A stretch of DNA of 64,000 bases from Bremia lactucae (Eukaryota > Oomycota > Peronosporomycetes > Peronosporales > Peronosporaceae), in contig NC_090610.1 in NCBI RefSeq assembly GCF_004359215.1, forward strand, positions 5,271,881 through 5,335,880, in the 5' to 3' direction. Every line of letters begins with the position of its first letter. The first letter of the stretch is position 1. The notes below the pieces were generated by a model. The model made no database searches and was not told the DNA's origin. It saw nothing but the letters and a program-made list of their open reading frames with translations. Positions 31,381 through 41,449 of the stretch are shown piece by piece. A program made the position numbers and the translations under genes.

Positions 31381-32875
31381 CAGCGTAGTGATAATTAACA
31401 GGGGGCACAGCACGCCCAAGATTTCTTTCACACGCAAGCGGGCGAAGTTAATTCGCTGAGACCGCGATTTCATCACATCGTAATGCGGATAAATGCGGCG
31501 CGTAAATTCCGCCTCGAATTGATCGGGCGTTTCATTTGAACGCAACACAGCCGGGATCGGGGAAACACGACCAAATGATTTTCCCTGAGCCTTCCAGGAA
31601 CTATAGATGCCATTATTGTTATAGGCGTCTACAGTTGGCAGCCAACTAAATCAACATCACATTAACTTTTCCATCATATACTGTCTAGCGTTCAATAGCA
31701 AGTGTGGCGTTCGGAAACTCAGCACAATACTTAAGCTTAGCTACTGTAATCATTGGAAACTACATCACATGCGGACTCGGAAGTGTTTTGCAAAAGAAGA
31801 AATGAGCGAATATTTATTATCTCGCAATGGCTCACGGCCACCCACTCCTTGGCAGCCTTTTATACGCGCTAAGTGCGATTACGATCATTAGAAAACCGTC
31901 GAAAAAGAGATATTTCTTACTTCGCTCTTAAATGTCTTAATCGTCACAGAAAGAGGGCGAGCCCTTAGGCTCCGGATCAGGTACGCGGATGTACCGAGTT
32001 TGGCATAGATGCCGCCAATTGGTCATGGACCTAGTGAACTCGTAGGGCATAGAGGCTTTCAGCCTTGCATCAAGTACCTCTGGGCACTAAAACTGTTTAA
32101 TTTATTTGCTTATGCCTAAAGATAGCATTGAGCTGCTCAAACGCTAAACGTTTCGCCTCTGAGTGTTTCGGAAAAATCATCCTCACAGAGGGGGTATGTC
32201 TTATATTGACTCAGGCGTCGATTGACTCCGAGTGTTACCAGGTGTAGCAGACTACCTGGCTAGGAGCGATGTTCTCGACCCGTTGGCACGAGGCCAGTGA
32301 GATGCAGCGGGCATAAGTGATATGCCACCCGTCACATAGCCACGTTCAATACGACTGGCTTGTGACACCGGCTGAGCACGCTCACGTGTCATCGGCGGAG
32401 CCTTACATTCAGGCTCCTCTAAGTCAGAACCATTATGAATAGTAGTCTGATCATAAGACGTTGTAGTTTGTCCCAACGGTGTAGCACCTGCACTTCTACG
32501 GGCAATGCTCTCATTACAGGTCGCTGCGCTAGTCAGCGCAGACGACGAGACAGCATTAGTGAATGTTGCTGTCTCAAAATTAGTTGAGATGGGATTTGAT
32601 ATGATGGGCGTCAAAGCGTCACCACGCTTCTCATCATCACTACGCGGAGATGTAGTCGACTCATTGTAATCGACAATGAGCGACGGATCTACATCCGCAC
32701 TGCGCAAGTGAAATGGGTCCTTAAGTCCAGTTAACGCGACAGCAGCAGTAGCTGTCGGTGTTTTAACTGAAAAAATAGACGCTGCCGGCGTGTTAACGCG
32801 GCGCGTGCGGTCCGTGCGTGGTTGAGTGGGTGTTCTCACAGATGACCCACCAACTTTGCCTCTTTTAGGTGGCAT
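30781..32875 (-). pseudogene. Antisense element gene converging on pol (A1), broken
   Basis: Minus-strand gene of family A starting MPPKRGKVGG at 32875 and open for 207 residues (to 32252). It is basic and Ser/Thr/Pro-rich, with conserved blocks DVDPSLIVDYNEST and SQASRIERGYVTGGISLMP. Further pieces follow in order with frame changes: DQFEAEFTRR...SQRINFARL (about 31548-31400), TFQQG/RSG blocks (about 31150-31050), and an open 98-residue coiled-coil end at 31077-30781 (AADRRIADLEGQVFRLTSDL) with a Ser/Pro/Arg-rich tail. It overlaps the chromodomain and linker antisense. A2 and A3 carry the same gene. No known domain recognised. Confidence 0.6.
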
Positions 32876-33004
32876 ATTCGGCTCCGTGTAAGACAGGTAG
32901 CAAGCGTAAAGGAGAGAACTTAGCAGCGCATAAGGCAGCTCGCTGATCCTTTGTCCTCTTTAAAGAATTTGCAAAATGTAAATTCGTTTTAAAAAGAGGG
33001 GCAG

Positions 33005-33517
33005 TGTATCGGGCTACAGTTGCCTTAATGTTACACAATCCCCGTTAAGCTCACAAAGTGTACTTAAGGGGATGGTCAATCGCTTAAGTGATATAATTGT
33101 ACCTACCACTTGGGTTTGGTTTACATTGTGACCAACCCTTATGTATGTGATGTTCGTGAGGGCATTGGCATTAGCGGGGATGACGGCTAGCGTCATCCGT
33201 TACGCGAGGTATCTAGAAAGATACGCTCGCAATACATATTAGAGTTGATCTACAGAGATAACATTTTAGGATTATTTAGGAATTTGAATTTGATACGACT
33301 AATTATAAACAGTCTGAAAACTACTTTCTACTTGATAAGTGCGCACGAGGAGCCGGATTACCGTGACGACACGTATATCAAAGTACTTAGTAGGTCGTTA
33401 AGGCGCCCACCACAACAACCTCACTGCACGTGAGCGAGGTCAGTCAAACCGCTACATAGCTGTGCTAGGATGTGCGCTTGAGTAGAGCGTGGCCACATAA
33501 AGACGTGCACACCTACA
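33005..33517 (+). repeat. 3' LTR of A1
   Basis: Begins TGTATCGGGC after a purine-rich tract and ends CACCTACA, 513 bp. Shares blocks with 26504-27242 and with the A2 5' LTR, including a GTGTACTTAAGGGGATGG-type block near its start and ACGGCTAGCGTCATCCGT. Confidence 0.75.
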
Positions 33518-33807
33518 AGCTGACCTACACTAGCAAGGTACCCCCCTGATTACCTCACCTACACGACGTGCATAGGATGATTTAAATTGCTAAGCGTGGC
33601 CTAGCAACAAAAAGGAATGTATAGCAACAAGCAAAATAAAAATTATCTGATATAATTAACTTCGTACTTACATCTACCTTCTTATAGTCCTGTAGTAATA
33701 TATTGATAAAAATGCATAGTGACTTATTGCTCACCCCCATTCACTCGTATCAACTTCTGGCGTGGTCAGTTCAAAGACTTCAGTTAACAACTGAACAGAA
33801 CCGTAAT
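33518..33807. other. Spacer between A1 and A2 LTRs
   Basis: AT-rich sequence without recognisable coding potential. It may contain further LTR debris, but I cannot assign it. Confidence 0.35.
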
Positions 33808-34245
33808 GGGGTACACTTCGGCTGGTAAACCGTTAATGTGGTGCAATTCACATTATGGGTAGGACACATTTTCTTATAATAGATATATCATTAACATTCC
33901 ATTTATTATTGATAATACGCGTGGCAGCCACCAGATATAAATCTGGTGCCGAGGTCTATTTTAAAGCTTTAATAATAAGGAATTTTTAATCGTGAATAAA
34001 GTTCGGATCCTCTTTTGATTTTAATAGCGTGGCGTGCCGAGCACTAAGGATTCCTAAGGTATATACTCTCGGGCACTAGCTGCCACTTGGTTCTAAAACC
34101 CTTGCGTCTATTGAGCAAGAATTCATTAAGCTCTACGATCTTGTACTACTCTTTGAAATGTTACCCTTATGAATTTAAATAGTCTTAAGTGAGTTTTTAA
34201 TTATAAAAGTCTTCCTCTGACTTAAGAAGCAGCTAGCCCGTTACA
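33808..34245 (-). repeat. LTR-like segment, presumed 3' LTR of A2
   Basis: On the minus strand it starts TGTAACGGGCTAGCTGC at 34245, directly after a polypurine tract (about ATTTAAAGGGGGG, 34258-34246). That is where a 3' LTR of the minus-strand element A2 should begin. The distal end near 33808 (CCCCATTACG on the minus strand) is a decayed terminus. Only about the first 16 bp resemble the A2 5' LTR, so the two LTRs are not a simple pair. Confidence 0.5.
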
Positions 34246-34401
34246 CCCCCCTTTAAATATTAATTTTACATCTTGTAAACTTCGTCAACGGGAGGAATGA
34301 GGGACAGCGAACCGCATACGATGCGCCGCTTTAGTCCTCTCTACCACTCCTTAAGCGACCAGTTTGTGTACAGACTAGGGCAACACCACACGGCGCTTGA
34401 C

Positions 34402-35720
34402 ATGCCACCTATACGGGGCAAAGCTAATTATTCGTCTGCGAAGACACCCAAACGACCCAACACGAAGCGCACGCGCCGCAATAAAACGCCGCCGTCGCCT
34501 AAAGCCTTGATTACAATGCCGACAGCTACTGCCGCTGATGTCGCGCTGTTAATTTGACTTAATGGTCCATCTCACTTGCACAGTGAGGATGTTGATCCAT
34601 CGCTCATTGTTGACTACAATGAGTCGACACCGCTGCCATCATCTCATAGTAGTGATGAGTACTGCGAGCTAATGGGGAAGGTGATGGGCTATAATGCCCA
34701 TCCAAAAATCCCCATCCCTCTCAACATGGAGACGCCTAGCGTTGCAAAGGCGAACCTGCCTAACGTCAACAAGGCAATTGTCTCGTCAACTGCGCTAGCC
34801 AGCGTAGCGATCATTCATGAGAGCACTGCCCATAAAGGTGCTGCTGCTCTTCAGTTGGGTAGAACTACAACATCTGTCGCTCATATTACTATCACAATGG
34901 GGAGTCTGACGCAGACGATCCTGAGCTTAAAACTCACCGGACAGAACGTGAACGTGTCCAGTCGGTGTCACAAGCCAGTCGTATTGAACGCGGCTATTTG
35001 ACTGGTGGCATACGACTGATGCCACCTCCATCCGAATGGCCTTATTCGGATGGAACTAGTGCGTCGCTCCAAGAGCGCGCCACTGTAGACGCTCGTATCT
35101 ATTTGGCGTATACAATTAATGGAAGGCTCAGGAGAAATCACTTGGCCGTATCTACCCAATCCCGGTCGTGTTGCGTTCGAACAAATAACGACCAATGCAA
35201 AGCGAAATTTCTGCGCCGTTTTCAGCTACATAACGATGTGTCGAAACAATGGTCGCAGCGAATTAACTTCACTCGCTTGTGTGTGAGAGAATTAATGGGC
35301 GATACTGTACCCCCAGATTCTCTTCATCACACTCCTCCTGCTAGTCCATCTGGAACTAGCAGATCGGCTCTAACTGGTGCTCCTTCTCATAGGTATACAC
35401 CAGTCCCTGTACGCCGACGCCCATTTCCCAAGAGTCAAACCTATTTGGGTATCCTCATCAATGGACGCGGATGTGAAGCTTCTGCTGCACGGATCGATGG
35501 GCAATCAACCTTCCAACAAGGAATCGGTGGGCAATCAATCTTCCAACAAGGAATCGTTGGTCCCCAGCAGCACCCATTAGTGCAGGCGGCGCCCGATAGG
35601 AGCGGCGATTTCGCCCACCTACTCGCGGCAGCCTATCCCGCTTCTGTTCAGTCGCAGGCGTTGGGCGCTGCTAACGATAGATTGAGGATCTCGAATGTCA
35701 AATTTCGCGACTCACTCTAA
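34402..35720 (+). pseudogene. Antisense element gene converging on pol (A2), nearly open
   Basis: Starts MPPIRGKANYSS at 34402 and aligns with the A1 antisense gene (32875-30781). Shared blocks are PTATAA, HSEDVDPSLIVDYNEST, SQASRIERGYLTGGI.LMP, SQRINF.RL and TFQQG...HPLVQAAPDRSG. Only one stop (at about 34555) and one frame change (about 34970-35000) break it. The last 251 residues are open. Its C-terminus (QALGAANDRLRISNV) corresponds to the coiled coil in A1. It lies antisense to the A2 chromodomain at 35400-35530. Unknown function. Confidence 0.6.
35400..35530 (-). pseudogene. Chromodomain remnant (A2)
   Basis: Minus-strand translation reads LVGRLIAHRSVQQ, then a GYPNRFDSWE block and QGLVYTYEK. 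This matches the chromodomains of A1 and A3, with two stops in place of the Trp-Arg pair. Confidence 0.7.
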
Positions 35721-35759
35721 ATTTTCACGATATTCGCTCGTAGAATCGCCAGGGTTACT

Positions 35760-37010
35760 AAAGGCTAAAACTTCGGCTGGTCTCGACCACCATAAACGGC
35801 CCGATGAAACGCGGCAGAAATTTCGTAGTACCTTCAGGTAGTACATAAACTGCATTTCTCGGTAGAGTAGCAGTACAAAACAGTACTTTTTTCCACTCTA
35901 AAGCAATCATTATTTTTGCGACCATGTTGGTTCGCATATTGTTTTCGCTTGTCCTGTGCGCCTGTCTTCGAAGCACGGTTATTTCGTGTGATGGCTAATC
36001 GCTCATCCACAAAGCGTTGAGCCTCGATCCCGCATTTAGCATCAAAGTCGCCTATGACACCACCGAGAGGTCGGTCATTGGACGTAGTTGTCAATAACGT
36101 AACATCGTTATTGTTTAGGAGCAGAGGCATTCCTTGCCGTGACTCCATACTAACCTATGCTAAACCGGCAGGGTCGCTAGGGCAAGTTTTCGTCGTTGAC
36201 ATGATACCCTCACGGGTCATCGTCATATTGATGAAAATGTGTCCCTATTTCACACCGAGCGTAGTTAGGGGTCCTTCCCCACTAAGAATCGACTGCGCAC
36301 AACGAAATTGGCGTCCGAGGATCGCGCAATCCATTTATAAAAACGGTGTCTCACCTGTACTGGCGTGGACACTGTTAAGTCCGCGAAGGGCAAATGTTTG
36401 TTCCATTCCTTGGGAGTCGCTACCGTGCGCAATACATCCACCACGACCTGATTGGCTCGTGCCGTTTGGCCATCGGTCTGAAAATTATCGGCTGTTGACA
36501 TGGGAGCTTGCTACTCAGCAGCTCAAACACATCGCCAAATACCCGACGTTAAACGTGTATCCCTGCCCGATACTATAAACTCAATCATTCCGTATAGTCG
36601 GTACACATAATCCGGGAACAAGAGAGCAGCCTCCTTGCCTGTGATCGTGGTGATACATGGTGCTAATGAACCATTTTGCTCAGTATGTCGACAATGACGA
36701 CGAGCCCCGTCCAACCCTTATGGTCAAGCGGTATGCCAAACATGAAGTCCTGGCTGCCCACCTTTCAACAATCCCTTAGAATCGGCAGCGGCTTCAAAGG
36801 CGCACTGCTAGACAGTGCAGGCTTTATGCGCTGACACTGTTCGCAGGAGCGAATATAGTTGGCCACCCACCGATATAGATGTGGCCACGAAAATTTATCT
36901 GATACTCGTAAGAACGTATTTTCACGGCCCGGATGACCAATTGATGGTGCATCATGGAGTTCGTGAAGTAACGTCAGCTTGAGGTCTATGTCATGGGAGA
37001 GATAGATTTT
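35760..37010 (-). pseudogene. Integrase and GPF module remnant (A2)
   Basis: 37013-36765 encodes the zinc-binding domain (LLHELHDAPSIGHPGRE and SCEQCQRIKPALSSSAPLKP). 36720-36265 holds core fragments (SADNFQTDGQTARANQVVVD with the Glu-side block). 35976-35758 is the GPF module (FIGPFMVVE). Broken by stops and shifts. Confidence 0.75.
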
Positions 37011-37079
37011 CAAGGGATCACGAGGTAATAGATGATGCCATAGCAGGCCATCGCTGAAGCTAAACTGACTTCTTAGCCT

Positions 37080-37630
37080 TCAGGTGCAACGTAAGGAGAC
37101 ATTTCGTCCACCGAAGTAAATTACCAGCTGGCGGCATTTTTCGTCCTGATTGTAGCTCTTCTCAATTTCGAAGGCCAACAAGCTCGTCACGTCGTAGACC
37201 ATCATGGCTCCCAACGTTGACGACTCAACTTTTGCTATAGCACGAGACACACTTTCCTGGTGTCTTGCCTCGAAGCCTGGTCTGCACGATAACGCTTCAA
37301 CCAAGATATTCGACTTACCCGGTTTTTATTCAAGTTTGAAATAAAATTTGGAAAAGAATGTAAGTCATCTTACCATTATAGGCGAGAGGTGCAATTAGTT
37401 TATTGTGGTCCGCAGTGATGCGTGATCCGTTAACATCACAAATGATTCCATGCTTAACAGTTGCACTCGAAACTTACGAAGAGCATACTTATTGAAAGCA
37501 GCTCCTTATCATGCAAAAGATAATTCAGTTTCGTCGTGGGATTGACCATCCCTTTACAGACTTTGCCTTGTCTGGGTCTGCTCGTAGACAATGCGTTCCT
37601 ACGATGCAGCACGAGCATCTCGGGGATTTA
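37080..37630 (-). pseudogene. RNase H end and RT fragment (A2)
   Basis: 37304-37080 reads EALSCRPGFEARHQESVSRA, the conserved RNase H-integrase boundary (ALSRR in other copies). About 37320-37630 contains short minus-strand RNase H and RT pieces that match A3 at 59085-59700. Most of RT is missing, and the match stops at about 37630, where sequence switches strand. Confidence 0.65.
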
Positions 37631-37634
37631 TATG

Positions 37635-38500
37635 ACGCACGTTTGCCATACGACAAGCGAGAAGATGCGACTGTTCGTTTAGCAAACGGCGCGCTCGTTA
37701 ATTCTGAGAGAGTTAAGATCGCCTGCAGTTTCAGCAACTTTTCCTTTAAGGAGAAGTTCACAGTGCTAGGGGAGAGTTCGTATGACTCTCCCCTAGCACT
37801 GTGAACTTCTCTCTATTGGAAAAGTCGCTGAAACTGCAGGACCTTATCATAAGCATGCCATAATTTTGCAAGAACACCAACATTTAATAGACTGGCGTAC
37901 ACGCACAGTTGCTGCGCTGTGCATGACAGGAAATGATATGCTCCCGCGAGAAGCCTATGCAAATGTTTTCGCGTCCCACACAGTTATGGGTGTGTTGACG
38001 GGATGAAAAACGTCACCAAGGTCCTACTACCCAGAGCCTATAGCCAAGTGGAGTTGGAATTGTCCCGATAGGAAGTCAGGCGACACAAAGTCCTACCCAA
38101 CTCCGAGAGACTGGTGTAGTGAACAAGACGATGACAAGTAGTCATGCGTCCAAAGGTTCGCACACACATACACACAGCCGAGAGCATGCGGCAGTTGTAA
38201 GCGAGCTGACAGTAAGTCAAGCGTCGCAAGAACCGGCACAGAGCCTCGAGCCTGGTACCGTTGGAAGTGGTACAGAGCAACGGCACCTACTTTTAGGGCA
38301 AAGGTCGTGGTGACTCGGAAAACGAGTACCTGGACTAATATCAACAATCAAAGGCACGTCAAAACGAGTGACCTCTGGATCATTCCCCGCTATAAGCCGG
38401 GCTTTCAACCGATGTATTTAGGAGTGGTATCCAGCCTTTTGGCCGACGGCTTCTACCAAGCTGTTGCCGAGGCAGTGCTAAAAATATTGCTCCTCAATTA
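37635..38500 (+). pseudogene. Inverted protease/linker block inside A2
   Basis: This block is in plus orientation although A2 runs on the minus strand. 37680-37760 encodes LANGALVNSERVKIACSFSNFS, as in the plus-strand protease of A3. 38120-38400 matches 28350-28610 of A1 (GACTCGGAAAACGAGTACC-type sequence), also plus. The flanking gag (38560 on) and RT (up to 37630) are minus. Confidence 0.75.
37722..37840. repeat. Fold-back palindrome, 56-nt arms, 7-nt loop
   Basis: Arms 37722-37777 and 37785-37840 are reverse complements at about 51 of 56 positions, around a loop TCGTATG. The arms carry the protease block. The first 27 nt next to the loop pair perfectly. Confidence 0.9.
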
Positions 38501-38559
38501 AGGCAATTTGGATTTTCTCTTCTTGATGACGGCATCTTTCTAGAAAAGGGGCCTTTCAC

Positions 38560-39380
38560 GATGGGCCGTGCCGCAGTCCGTTCATGAACGTGGGCACCAT
38601 AATGTATTTCGTTATTGAACTCACATTAATTAATGCGGACAGTTAGCGCACCCCTGCACATATGCTTGCAGGGCTCGCTTCGTTTTTTGGCGCGCTCCAA
38701 AGAAGCGCGCCTGAAGTAGCAATTCGTGTTCGGCGGCTGATACATGGCGTGAATCTTTATCTTACAAATCGCCACTGAGGGGAACGCCTTACCGTCCTCA
38801 ATAAGCGCCGAGTAAGTTCACTCTAAGGCCTTACCGCGCAACTCGGACACAGCGTACGACACCATCCGGGAGTCGTCCTTGATGAGCTGCGCCACACCGC
38901 ATTGTTCCAGGCTAACAGCCAGTCGACAATCGTGTGCGCCACAGTTCAATCGAACTTGAGTAAGTCCATCCAAATGAGTTTCGGCTAATACTGCCGGGCG
39001 GAGAGCGTCTGAATAGTCCTTTGAGAGCCTCGTTCCAAGCCTGCTCACGCCTAAGCTCATCCTGAGTCTTTGCGATGGACTCCGCCGCAGAATGGCTCTG
39101 TGCCTCAGACGCGGCCATTCGCTGTCCGAGCACAAACGCCTCAAACTGCTCCAATTAGCAAAATTTCGCTCAGGAGGATTGCTCAAAATCCTGGCCAAGG
39201 ATTGCTCACCAATAAATCTCATTTTGGATCTCTTCGCCAGTTCCAGCTGTTGGGTATAGTTCTTTAATTAGTCCCTGTGCCAAGTACTCGGCACCCCTCG
39301 ATGATGTTCGGAGAGTGGGGAAAATTAGCCCAATCTATATTGAGCATCATCCTCACTGACACGCTCAGAGATGCGGGTCG
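38560..39380 (-). pseudogene. gag remnant (A2)
   Basis: Minus-strand translation shows the NIDWANF start, LARILSNPPE, the charged helix (EAQSHSAAESIAKTQDELRR) and the Gag core (CGVAQLIKDDSRMVSYAVSE). It ends with the block that in A1 lies at about 27970 (ATGAACGGACTGCGGCACGG on the minus strand). Frames change several times. Confidence 0.7.
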
Positions 39381-39759
39381 TGATGAGGACTGCAAGTGCC
39401 ACCAAGTGTAGGCGGGCGCTTTAAAGCGGCCTCGCACTACAAGCACACACCTTCAATCACAGCTAGGAAGCGGTTTGACCGTCTTCTCTCACGTGCAGTA
39501 AGGTAGTTGATGAGCACCTAAGTCAACCTTACACAACGAACTTGTACCTTAGAACAAGTAACGCCACGGAAGCGACTACCCGTCTTCGCGTGCGCACTTT
39601 TTGTATCGGAAGTAGTTTAAAGAATGATTTGTATCTAATAAAATTTAAACTAATCGACATTTTTACCCATCAATCAATGCCATCTCTGTAGATGTGCATC
39701 TCTACATGGCGAGCGTATATTCCTAAATACTTCAGCTCGTGGATGATGTTAGCCGTATT

Positions 39760-40045
39760 TTATGCGGGGTTTAGAAGACGAAAAAAGAGTTTTTTGGTGT
39801 GAAAAAAGAGTTTGATTCTCTTCTTTGTCAAAGGCGTGTAGAAATGCAATAAGTGTTGATAATCAAGAGAAAATTAATAAAATTGAAGCTGGCGCTGTAA
39901 ATATGGTACAGAAAGTAACTGAGAAGGCTAAAAAAATCGGGAGTAATATTGAAGGCCCATCAAAGGCGACACGAATTAGTAAGCAAACTAAAAACATATT
40001 CAAATAAGCTTAGTAAGCAACAAAAAGAAGCAGTAGGGCTTCTTA
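39760..40045 (+). other. Inserted sequence with a small Lys-rich frame, unassigned
   Basis: Contains a frame of 60 codons (39825-40007) rich in Lys/Ile/Asn (QKVTEKAKKIGSNIEG). It has no recognised domain and resembles neither gypsy family. It may be the edge of another insertion. Confidence 0.3.
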
Positions 40046-40104
40046 CGGTTCTTGCGTGATCTTATTTTACTTTCTAGGAGTAAAATAAGATCACGCAAGA
40101 ACCG
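40046..40104. repeat. Perfect fold-back palindrome, 26-nt arms, 7-nt loop
   Basis: CGGTTCTTGCGTGATCTTAT begins the left arm (40046-40071), and the right arm (40079-40104) is its exact reverse complement. Loop TTCTAGG. It stands at the edge of an inserted family B protease fragment. Confidence 0.95.
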
Positions 40105-40460
40105 TTTCGGTTCTAGCGTTGGCAATTGAGTCAACTCCGAAATTAACTTCGGAGGCGCTGTCAGATCAGCTGTACAAGCGCATACACTTGATCGCTTATT
40201 TACTAAGAGATTTAATGTCTCCGTTACCTCTTTGGAACTTATTTTCAAAGGTACCTGGAAATTTTTAACCACAGGTTTCTGGGGACGTATTCCCGCAGAT
40301 TCTTGGGGACTTACTACCTCAAGCTGGGTGGGGTATCCTCCACAACTGCCTCTCGCTTGGTTGCGCAACCACAGCGAGATCCTCTGGGATCGACTCTCCA
40401 GTCGATCGAAGTTAAAAAAGAGATTGATTACTTATCAGATAACCCGCCTTTTTCTTCTAC
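40079..40460 (-). pseudogene. Family B protease-region fragment
   Basis: The reverse complement aligns with 5140-5460 of B1 (GATCGACT...GTCGATCG, GTGGTTGCGCAACCAC, the TTCCCAGGTACTTTTGAAAA-like block). It is a third copy of this region, inserted in the A2 LTR. Confidence 0.75.
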
Positions 40461-40879
40461 CATAAGTTTAAGTCATATTAGTTAATTTGACAAATTGACA
40501 TTCCTTTTAATATGAATGTACCTTTGTGCATCACATACATCACTTCGTGGAGTGGCAGGTCAAATTACTCTACATAAAGTAACTGAGCACCCCGTAAAGT
40601 GTACTTAACGGGTGTGTGACAGAAGAGCAGCTAACCCGTTACAGAATGCACTGACATTTCAACTTGTCAGTATATAATTGGTAGAAGTGTGATCATCGAT
40701 ATTCTGACAGCATCAGCCGCATAGGACATTTTATGGCTCAGCTGGCTTCTTTTATGCGTGTCAGAATTTTACATCGAACTTCCTTTGGAACGGGGCACTT
40801 TTCAGTAATACTTGTAAGTACTAGTTAACCTTACACTGATTACAGTGAAGGGAGGGTGCCTCGAAACTTCACGTACACA

Positions 40880-41200
40880 GAAATCAAAGGAAGGTTTATT
40901 GGGTTATCTTTAGGAGTTTGCCTACAAACCGCAGGTGCACAATCGTGTCTTGAAACGATTGGCGGAGTTGATTTAGACTTTAATCAAGCAATCAATTGAG
41001 CTAATGTCTTTGTTGCATCAATAATACCAAATTTGGTATGATTGGAACTATTTAAGTCAAATTTATAAAGATAATAATTTTGCACTTCTTTATTTATTTC
41101 CTCTCATAGGAAATAATATTTATTATTCCTCTCATGGGAAATGATATTTATTATTCCTCTTAAAGGAAATAATACGTATGTAACGGGACACCCCGTTACA
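40880..41200 (-). repeat. LTR-C fragment
   Basis: On the minus strand it starts TGTAACGGGGTGTCCCG at 41200, with the AT-rich GGAATAATAAATAT body (repeated internally) also found at 15263 and 63728. No element interior is attached that I can recognise. Confidence 0.7.
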
Positions 41201-41202
41201 TC

Positions 41203-41257
41203 CTTTGCCAAAAGTAACCTATTTATTATAATAAAATAGATAGGTTACTTTTGGCAA
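41203..41257. repeat. Fold-back palindrome next to LTR-C
   Basis: TGCCAAAAGTAACCTAT and its exact reverse complement face each other. Pairing continues with mismatches into the AT-rich centre, so almost no loop remains. Confidence 0.85.
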
Positions 41258-41449
41258 GGTCGCGAATAAAGGCTCATAAGCTTTTTTAATTATACTTGAC
41301 TTTTGATTTGTTAAAATTGACGAGAACTTTAATGTCAACGATATTAGTTTTCATGCAAAGCCGAACTTAGTCAATTGCATTAAAAGAATAAGTCCTACAA
41401 GCAGATATTCTCTATAATCGAACTTCGCCAGTAACTTTAAATCTGTACC

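Larger units (their letters stand above)
27243..33004 (+). mobile_element. Ty3/gypsy retroelement A1 with convergent antisense ORF
   Basis: Primer-binding region, gag (27290-28210), protease and linker (28230-28900), RT (28980-29560), truncated RNase H (29600-30055), integrase C-terminus (30100 on), GPF module, chromodomain (31140-31380), then an antisense gene (32875 back to 30781), a short polypurine tract (AAAAAGAGG, before 33005) and the 3' LTR. The integrase catalytic core is deleted. No matching target duplication is visible outside the LTRs. Confidence 0.85.
34246..39406 (-). mobile_element. Ty3/gypsy retroelement A2 with convergent antisense ORF
   Basis: Minus-strand element: gag (39380-38560), an inverted protease/linker block (38500-37635), RT/RNase H fragments (37630-37080), integrase (37010-36000), GPF module (about 35980-35760) and chromodomain (about 35530-35400). 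A plus-strand antisense gene (34402-35720) overlaps the chromodomain. Same family as A1 and A3. Confidence 0.8.
39407..40643 (-). repeat. 5' LTR of A2 with a family B fragment inserted
   Basis: On the minus strand it starts TGTAACGGGTTAGCTG at 40643 and ends CCTACA at 39407, followed by CTTGGTGGCACTT (primer-binding region). About 500 bp matches the A1 LTRs. Between about 39760 and 40480 lies foreign sequence, including a family B protease fragment and a perfect hairpin. Confidence 0.65.

Noticed and set aside
30974..31408. A 144-aa minus-strand frame over the A1 chromodomain
   Set aside because: Comparison with A2 and A3 shows the conserved antisense frame (TFQQG, RSG blocks) is a different one. 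This frame is a shift product.
39825..40007. A 60-aa Lys-rich frame taken as a gene
   Set aside because: Short, inside an LTR insertion, and without relatives in the window. Kept only as an unassigned insertion.
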